Positions 57,962-64,000 of a stretch of 64,000 bases of DNA are shown here, in pieces. The stretch comes from Dicyema japonicum (taxonomy: Eukaryota > Dicyemida > Rhombozoa > Dicyemidae). The position numbers and the translations under genes were made by a program. The notes below the pieces were generated by a model, which saw nothing but the letters and a program-made list of their open reading frames with translations, was not told the DNA's origin and made no database searches. Where the stretch lies: the NCBI GenBank assembly GCA_011109175.1, contig RDEW01000002.1, positions 1,470,111 to 1,534,110 on the forward strand, read 5' to 3'. Within the stretch, counting starts at the first letter, position 1; every line of letters starts with the position of its first letter.

Positions 57962-60885
57962 TATCAAAAACGTGGCGTCATGTGGTCTACCAGTCATAAC
58001 GTTTCTGGAGTCGCTCAGGGTGCACCTAATGCACCTAGGAAAAGGACCATTTGCTCACCCCCATCCTAAGTTGGTTCCTTCGGACGGCTTCCTTCAACTC
58101 TTCTCCCATCAACTCTCAACGGGATCCTTCTACTACTCTCTGGCGACATCGAGCTCAACCCAGGTCCCCAACTTTCAATTCTGCAGATTACATCAACGGA
58201 ATAAAGAGCAAAATTCTCGAATTACGATCCTTCACAAACAACCAAAACATTGACGTGATTCTGCTTCAAGAAAGCAAGTTGACTCAGTCCGCGACTACTC
58301 CTCATTTTCCAGGTTTCGACTGCATCCGCCTAGATCGCCCGAACCGCCTCGGTGGAGGTCTTCTTACCATCATCAAAAGAACCTCAGTTATTCTGACATA
58401 TCCGCTGAACTTAAGTCGCTAACTAACGGTGGGACCACGGAAATCTCCGGAATTTCAATATCAAACGGATCGAGTACTCTCAAAATTGCAACATATATGT
58501 CCCTCGTCCGTCCTCTTGCTCGAAAGGATTCTTGTTGGACTTATCCAGACTAAACAACCTAGAAAACATAGTACTTTGTGGTGATTTTAATGCAAAGCAC
58601 TCTGCCTGGTTGAAATCACAAACAACTGACTCAAGAGGACTATTCCTAATAAACCAACTCTCCTCCATGACAATTCTCAACAGCCCCACTATGCATACGA
58701 GAACTCTATTCAAGGAAGGTGACTCATCTACATCCCCGACATCACTTTCTGTTCATCTACTCTTGGACCCAACATTTCATGGACAGTACATTACGGATTA
58801 TCCTCCGATCATAATCCAATAATCATTCGATTCAAAAAATTTCTCTATCATCCTAAAACAACTGTTTCTTTCTTCAACTACAAAAAAGCAAATTGGGACG
58901 GCTACTCAAAACATGTTGACCAGGCTCTACTTTGTTTTGACTTGAACATATTCCGTTCTATTGATGAGGCCGTCGACCATTTGAACAAAATAATTCTTGA
59001 TGCTCGTAGTAGATTCATCCCTCTGGAAGGTTCAAATACTACAACGAATTTTTGGAATCAGAGAACAAAACCGCTTGAAAAGACACGTACCTCCCCTCCC
59101 GGGACAGAAATCCCAGACAAAGTCTCTAATGATGAAATTTCAAAAGGATCAGAAGGGCTGAAGCAAACAAGTGGGAAAAGCGAATCTGCTCTCTCCCATT
59201 TCATAAATCTGCCCAGATGGTCTGGAAGGCAATAAAAAGACTTTGCCCTAAAGAAAACTCCACCTCGAAACAAAAGACAGATCAACACAGCTTAAATAAA
59301 CTAATGAAGTATTATACCGGTATATGTCATAAAACCTTCAAGAAAATGGATGGACCCTCTTTGTTCTCGATGAAACCTAAAAGAATCCCGCCGATCACCT
59401 TTATTTCTAATTCAAACGTATTCGAAGGCTTGAAGATGATTAATCCCTCCCGCTCTTGTGGTCCAGATGGCATCCCTTCAATACTTCTTAAACACCTTGG
59501 ACCGGTTACTATTGGGGTAATCTCCCTTATTTTCATGAATTCCATCCCTACGATTTGGAAACTTTCCCACATACGCCCAATACCAAAACCTGGAGAAAAT
59601 AAAAAAAATCCCGCTTCATACCGACCAATTTCTCTATTATGTACTTTTTCAAAATTATTGGAAAAACTGGTACTTGATCTCATTTCCCAGTCCCTTCCCT
59701 TCAGTTCCTCTCAACATGGCTTCAGAAAGTTCTATTCAACGTCCACCCACCTTACTTCTCTCAATCAATTTATCCTTGATGGCTTCAACTCAAGTCCTCG
59801 TCACCTCAAAACCATCGTCTGCTAGTGGATTGCGTAAAGCCTTTGACTCTGTCTCCAGGAAAATCTTAACCAGGAAATTATTTGGACTCTCCATTAACCC
59901 CAATCTAAAACTCTGGCTTTCGAATTTCCTCAGCGGGAGAAGGGCCCGGGTTTGTATGGATGGGACCAAATCACTTTCGAGACTACTTCCCAATGGTGTT
60001 CCACAAGGCTCTCCTTTGTCCCCCGCCTTATTCAACCTTTTTATGTCCGATTTGCCACTATCAGTTGATAAAGACGATCTTCTCCTCTCCTATGCTAATG
60101 ACATTCTAATTGGATCCCGTGACCAGGATCTCCTAAAAGCTCAGAAAGAGTTCAAAAACAACTACACGTGATTCAAAATTGGTTAATCTCCAACAGACTT
60201 GATATATCTCCTGAGAAGTCCTCCACATCCTTATTTACCTCAGACAAACGTCTTGGATTTATTTATCAATCAAACTAAAATACCTTTTACAAAGAAATTG
60301 AAAATCTTAGGAGTCGCCTTTGACACGCACATGACCTTCTCCCCTCATGTCGAATATATCTCCGGAACCTGCTCAAGAAAGCTTGGTTTGATCAAATCTA
60401 TTTTTGGTGGCATCAGAACCCCTCTCCCAGCATTGAAACTACTACATAAACAATTCATTGAGCCATCTATCAGCTACGCCTGTGCGTCTTGGGGAATCAA
60501 CCTATCCTGGACGAACAAACAGAAAATCAGTGATATTCAGTCCCTATCAGCTATAACTATCGGCAAGCTCGTGAGATCAGTCAGTCTCACACCCACCTCT
60601 CTGGAAGACCTTATCGGACAAAATGGGAAGGGATTCGCCGCTCTGTGCCGAAAATTCAACTTCCTACAATGCGCCAATGGATTGGGTCTTACTAGAAGAC
60701 TACATCACCCCTCTTGCTTTTCTTTCAAAACCCTCCCGTCCTCAGAGAAGCTGTGTTGGATCTCGGAAGGTCCACCGGAAAAAGATGAGAGACCTGATGG
60801 AGGCGGCCGGGATCACCTAATTAGTTTAATACAATTAAATTAACTATTGGTGTTCTTGGGGTAAATAATAATAATAATATAACAT
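57962..60885 (+). mobile_element. LINE family A, near full-length copy A2
   Basis: Starts at GTGGCGTCATGTGGTC, as does copy A1. First ORF piece: GVMWSTSHN, then a 2A-like motif (58.13-58.17 kb). APE endonuclease: DYINGIKSKILELRSF, IDVILLQESKL, then NIVLCGDFNAKHSAW (58.57 kb). Linker 58.94-59.4 kb: SRSCGPDGIPSILLKHLGPV. RT: NPASYRPISLLCTFSKLLEK, SLPFSSSQHGF, RKAFDSVSRKIL, GVPQGSPLSPALFNLFMSDL, catalytic YANDILIGSRD (60.09 kb; usual YADD changed to YAND), ILGVAFDTHMTFSPHV, SYACASWGINLSW. C-terminus HRKKMRDLMEAAGIT at 60.82 kb. Tail ends in TAA repeats at 60.87 kb. Several frameshifts, including between the 2A motif and endonuclease. The Asp-to-Asn change also argues it is dead. Confidence 0.9.
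58130..58168 (+). other. 2A-like ribosome-skipping motif in LINE A2
   Basis: Read in the frame starting at 58130, the sequence gives LLLLSGDIELNPGP. It matches the D-(V/I)-E-x-N-P-G-P core of 2A peptides. It lies directly upstream of the endonuclease (PQLSILQ then the EN block one frame away). 2A-like peptides are known at this place in APE-type LINEs of several invertebrates. Whether it acted in the intact element is inference. Confidence 0.85.
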
Positions 60886-61886
60886 TTTTGATTAAAAATC
60901 ACATTTTTATAAATTTTAAACAATTTTAAAGAACAAATGAATTTTTGACTTTATTGACAAAAATCGCCCTACAGATGACCTAGTTCTGGTGCACTATGAC
61001 ATAACTTTACACTTTATGTATTCATCTCCTCAAAATGGGTATAACCTCTCGTCTCCCTTTTTAATGTTTTCTCGTCCACTCGTAGTCCGTCTTAGTCCCC
61101 TTCCTTTCAGAAAACCACCCTCAATCTTTTGGAGGTCTCCATCATGTAGGTTAAGTTTTCGCAATAATGCATTTCCAAGTGTTTCTCATAGCATTGTCTT
61201 TGTGGTCTACTAGAAGGGTACCTAGCTTTCCGCCTTTAAGGCAGAACTCGCATGTTCACTCTCTTGAGTACCTTTAACTCAGTTTTGTTTGAATTAACAC
61301 TATAATAGGACTTACAAACCTCCTCTATATTTCGGGAGCTGGCTACGTCCATTCCTTGGGATCACATTTATTTCTAAATTTGGAATTAAAATTATCAATT
61401 TCTGAAAATGGCCATTTCCACACCAGCACTTTATTTCTTCCTAACATTCATAATCATCCACCATTAACCACCTTCTTCAGTTCGCAAATGTATACACTCG
61501 AAGATTCAGCAATGAACTCCCCAAGAAAAAAGTTCCATCGAATCCTCCAAGTCTTCGCGGCTCGACTATTCGAGACACCCATTCGGCTAACAACATCATC
61601 GATAATAGTTAAAATGCAGATTAGTAATGAAGCAAAATTACTGCAACGCTTTTTTTGACATCATCCAACCCCAAAGATATTTTTCAGCTTCCAAAACACT
61701 GTCCAAATTATTTTTTACTCAGAAATACAAAAGGGGTTTTATTCTATGAACTCAGCTGAATCAGATATAAACAAGGTTATAATAAAAAAATTATTTATTA
61801 AAATTTAATTTAAAATATTAAATTATTTTAATCCCTTAGTGTGGACAACCTTAATTTTTTATATTATTTCAAAATTAGTTCAATTA
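60886..61886 (-). pseudogene. Spacer with LINE family B fragment
   Basis: Between 61.02 and 61.33 kb the minus strand reads NIEEVCKSYYSVNSNKTELK and GKLGTLLVDHKDNAMRNTWK, matching the NVNKTEIT and KLGSLLGDAEDVLRKTL blocks of family B. The remaining 61.35-61.88 kb is AT-rich upstream sequence of ARPC5, without recognised motifs. Confidence 0.5.
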
Positions 61887-62376
61887 ATGACAAAATCATT
61901 CAAAGATGTTGATAATTTGGAAGAAAGGTACAAACGGCAAGAGACGGATGACAGTAATTCTGTCACTCCACAAGAACTGAAGCCTTTAATAGACAAGTGA
62001 ATTTGTTAGTTGACTTTTAGGGGAAAATACGACTCAGCCATTAAGGAAAGCATTTCCCGACCAAATACAGGGTCTGACCAGTCCATGAAAGTATTCTTAT
62101 GAGTTTACTCCAAGAGAACAATCGCAGCGATGATTTCCCAATGCTTTGTGATGTATCGAGGCAACGTGGGTCAGTTTGTAAACAGTGTGGACGATCATGA
62201 GCTAGTGAACCTCCTAAAGTACGTCTACAAGTCCTTAGAAGTTCCATATGAAGGAAATGCCAACAAAATATTGCAGTGGCACGAATCTGTGGAATTTGTG
62301 ATGATTTTGGTAGATTGTCTCGAAATCTGGAGTTGGGTGCATCTGCAGAGTTGTTTGTGACAGAAAAAAGGTTTAA
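61887..62376 (+). CDS. ARPC5: Arp2/3 complex subunit 5 (p16-ARC)
   Basis: Smallest subunit of the actin-nucleating Arp2/3 complex. Start ATG 61887; introns 24, 24 and 25 nt leave 139 codons (138 aa; human 151). N-terminus MTKSFKDVDNLEERYKRQE is shorter than in vertebrates. The core aligns well: PLIDKGKYDSAIKESI (human CLRQGNMTAALQAAL), MYRGNVGQFVNSVDDHELVN, LLKYVYKSLEVPYEGNANKI, LQWHESIVSKSGVGCICRVV, end CDRKKV. The conserved LLQWHEKxxxxxGVGxIVRVLxxRKxV signature at the C-terminus is kept, apart from small changes. All exon joins are in frame. Confidence 0.93.
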
Positions 62377-63840
62377 TTATGAGGATTACACTAATTTACC
62401 TATTTGGATATTTTATTAACTTAAACAATCCAGGATTTTAGGCATTACCACACGATTGTCCCTTTGGTGTCATTTGAGTCAATTAGGGATCTTTTGGCTT
62501 CATTAGAAGTATTGGTGGCATTTTCAGACATTTTAGCGCATTAGGTCTTACTGGACGGCTATGTGCGCTGAGCATTATTCTGAGCATTATTTTGGGTGAG
62601 TTAGGCTTTAGTTGGATTCTTAGTTATGTTTTGTTGATTTTTTGGCAAATTGGTGGATTTTATGCAGTATTGGATTGTCATTGAATGTCGATTTGAGAGT
62701 GAGGCCTTTATGCTGGTTCACTTGACATTGTGTGAGCATGCTTGAATGGTGATTGGGACAGTTTAAAGTGTCTAAGGCCAGAGAGCATAACTTTCTGCTT
62801 GGACGTTGTGATTTAGGAAAGACTCGGATCTTTGAGGTGATTATCAAGTCACTTTATGCACGCACTCTTTAAACTGTTTATCTAAGGGGGAGTTTCTTCA
62901 TGGGTGTTCGGACATTGGACCTCCTACTTGTTGTTGCGACCAAGGTAGAGATATCAAAATTGTTCAGTAGACACTAGTTAAAAGATCCACGTGACCAACT
63001 CTACCATCTTTGAACATAAGATCAAAAATTTACCGAGAAGATCTGAATGAATTGAGGTCCCTAAGTCAACCACATTATCAGCAACAAGCATATACACGTG
63101 CCGCATCTGGATAGCCCTAATCGCTCTCCATTCTGTTTGAAGTCTGACTCCTCAGATCACTGAAGTCTTTGGTGTCCCCAAATTATTTTGAACCATGTGA
63201 TTGAAATATCTTCAATAATCAAACTCTCAGTTTCTTAGCCTAAAAGGGAGACAATTCTTCATAATATCTATTTGAGTTTAAGTGACACTCAATTTACCTA
63301 AAGATCATTCCTTAAGATAGAAGAGGTTCAAATGGGAGCTCTTGACCTTTAAGTTCATATATTTGACAATATTTGTCATAATCCTAATTACATTATCTCT
63401 AATTACCTAAGCCTATTAAACCAATGGGAACAAATTTATTACAAAATATAAACATCCCTCTGCACGTGAGTTTCCTTCCACCTTCTATGAAGACCAGGTC
63501 ATCTCTTCCCCGTCACATATGATAATGGACAAAGACGTGTTTAGATTACCTCACGGACTGAACCTCAAGAAGCTGGCAAAGAAAAGTCTGCAGCAGCAAT
63601 AAGAATAATTGTTTCGATAAAGCTGAAAATGCTGAGTCATTTATTACCGATAGATTAGTGTTTCTCGCTTCTCACCTCAATTTAGAGAATATTTTCCAGT
63701 GACGTATGGTCCTGCATGTTTTATTGGAGTATTGATGTTTCATCAAATGCAACTGAGAACCACGTGCTTGTCGTCCACAACATTGATTCTTATACTCTGA
63801 TTTCACTTCAAGAGACACTCCAGTGTAGTGGAAATGGGTT
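62377..63840. other. Spacer, no gene seen
   Basis: Rich in ATTTTGGC/TTAGG-like words at 62.44-62.65 kb, which may be weak short repeats. A short open piece near 63.52-63.60 kb (MDKDVFRLPHGLNLKKLAKK) has no partner exon and is unassigned. CACGTG occurs at about 62989, 63093, 63463 and 63759. Confidence 0.4.
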
Positions 63841-63842
63841 CT

Positions 63843-64000
63843 AGGTAAATTCATCGCCGGTAAATTCATCGCCGGTAATTTCATCGCTGGTAAATTCATC
63901 GCTGGTAAATTCATCGCCGGTAAATTCATCGCGAGGTAAATTCATCGCTGGTAATTTCATCGCGAGGTAAATTCATCGCCGGTAAATTCATCGCTGGTAA
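63843..64000 (+). repeat. 15-bp minisatellite, runs off the right edge
   Basis: Ten or more copies of GGTAAATTCATCGCC or GGTAAATTCATCGCT, with GGTAATTTCATCGC(T/G) and 17-bp GCGAGGTAAATTCATC variants. On the minus strand part of the array is open and would encode MNLPA repeats. The array reaches the last base, so its total length is unknown. No spacers, hence not CRISPR. Confidence 0.9.

Noticed and set aside
63843-64000. Possible CRISPR array
   Set aside because: Repeats are directly adjacent, without spacers, and the window is eukaryotic.

Overview
The window looks like nuclear DNA of a metazoan with extremely small introns. It is AT-rich and eukaryotic, with no operons, and TAA and TGA both act as stops. 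The recognisable genes are animal genes: a FERM-PDZ-PTP phosphatase, SLC34 phosphate transporter, PRMT1, ABCE1, DENR, ARPC5, NAA20, and ciliary calaxin and EFHC proteins. Nearly every intron I could place by homology is 21-28 nt (overall range 21-37) with GT..AG ends. For seven genes the exon sum is an exact multiple of three once these introns are removed. Introns this short in an animal fit a dicyemid mesozoan (Dicyema-like). That identification is inference from intron size and gene content, not from a marker gene.

Layout. 1-5.1 kb: decayed non-LTR retrotransposon pieces. 5.9-7.3 kb: a dead Tc1-type DNA transposon with long terminal inverted repeats. 9.9-11.6 kb: SLC34 (+). 12.9-13.5 kb: NAA20 (-) with two frameshifts. 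13.7-18.9 kb: a nest of LINEs, including a near full-length element. 19.0-19.5 kb: DENR (+). 20.8-24.2 kb: PTPN3/4-like phosphatase and calaxin, both (-), 119 bp apart. 24.8-26.0 kb: an unrecognised 387-aa gene (+), divergent from calaxin. 29.8-32.0 kb: ABCE1 (-). 32-35.7 kb: LINEs. 36.1-38.6 kb: EFHC1/2 (-). 38.9-41.3 kb: LINE. 42.1-46.9 kb: a large coiled-coil protein (-). 49.5-52.4 kb: a PDZ-repeat protein (+) with an internal 75-bp tandem repeat. 55.0-56.1 kb: PRMT1 (+). 58.0-60.9 kb: a LINE carrying a 2A-like peptide (+). 61.9-62.4 kb: ARPC5 (+). The window ends inside a 15-bp minisatellite.

The cellular genes are unrelated housekeeping, signalling and ciliary functions, each with its own exons; no shared pathway is evident beyond three ciliary or cilium-like proteins (calaxin, EFHC and the large coiled coil). 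Retroelement debris fills most of the space between them. At least five LINE types are present, which I call A to E here. A has an APE endonuclease, an RT and a C-terminus ending Gly-Ile-Thr. B has a conserved 3' tail ending in TAA repeats.

The most unusual signal is the palindrome CACGTG. I count about 43 copies, where base composition predicts roughly nine. Several copies lie inside, or across the donor site of, the tiny introns.
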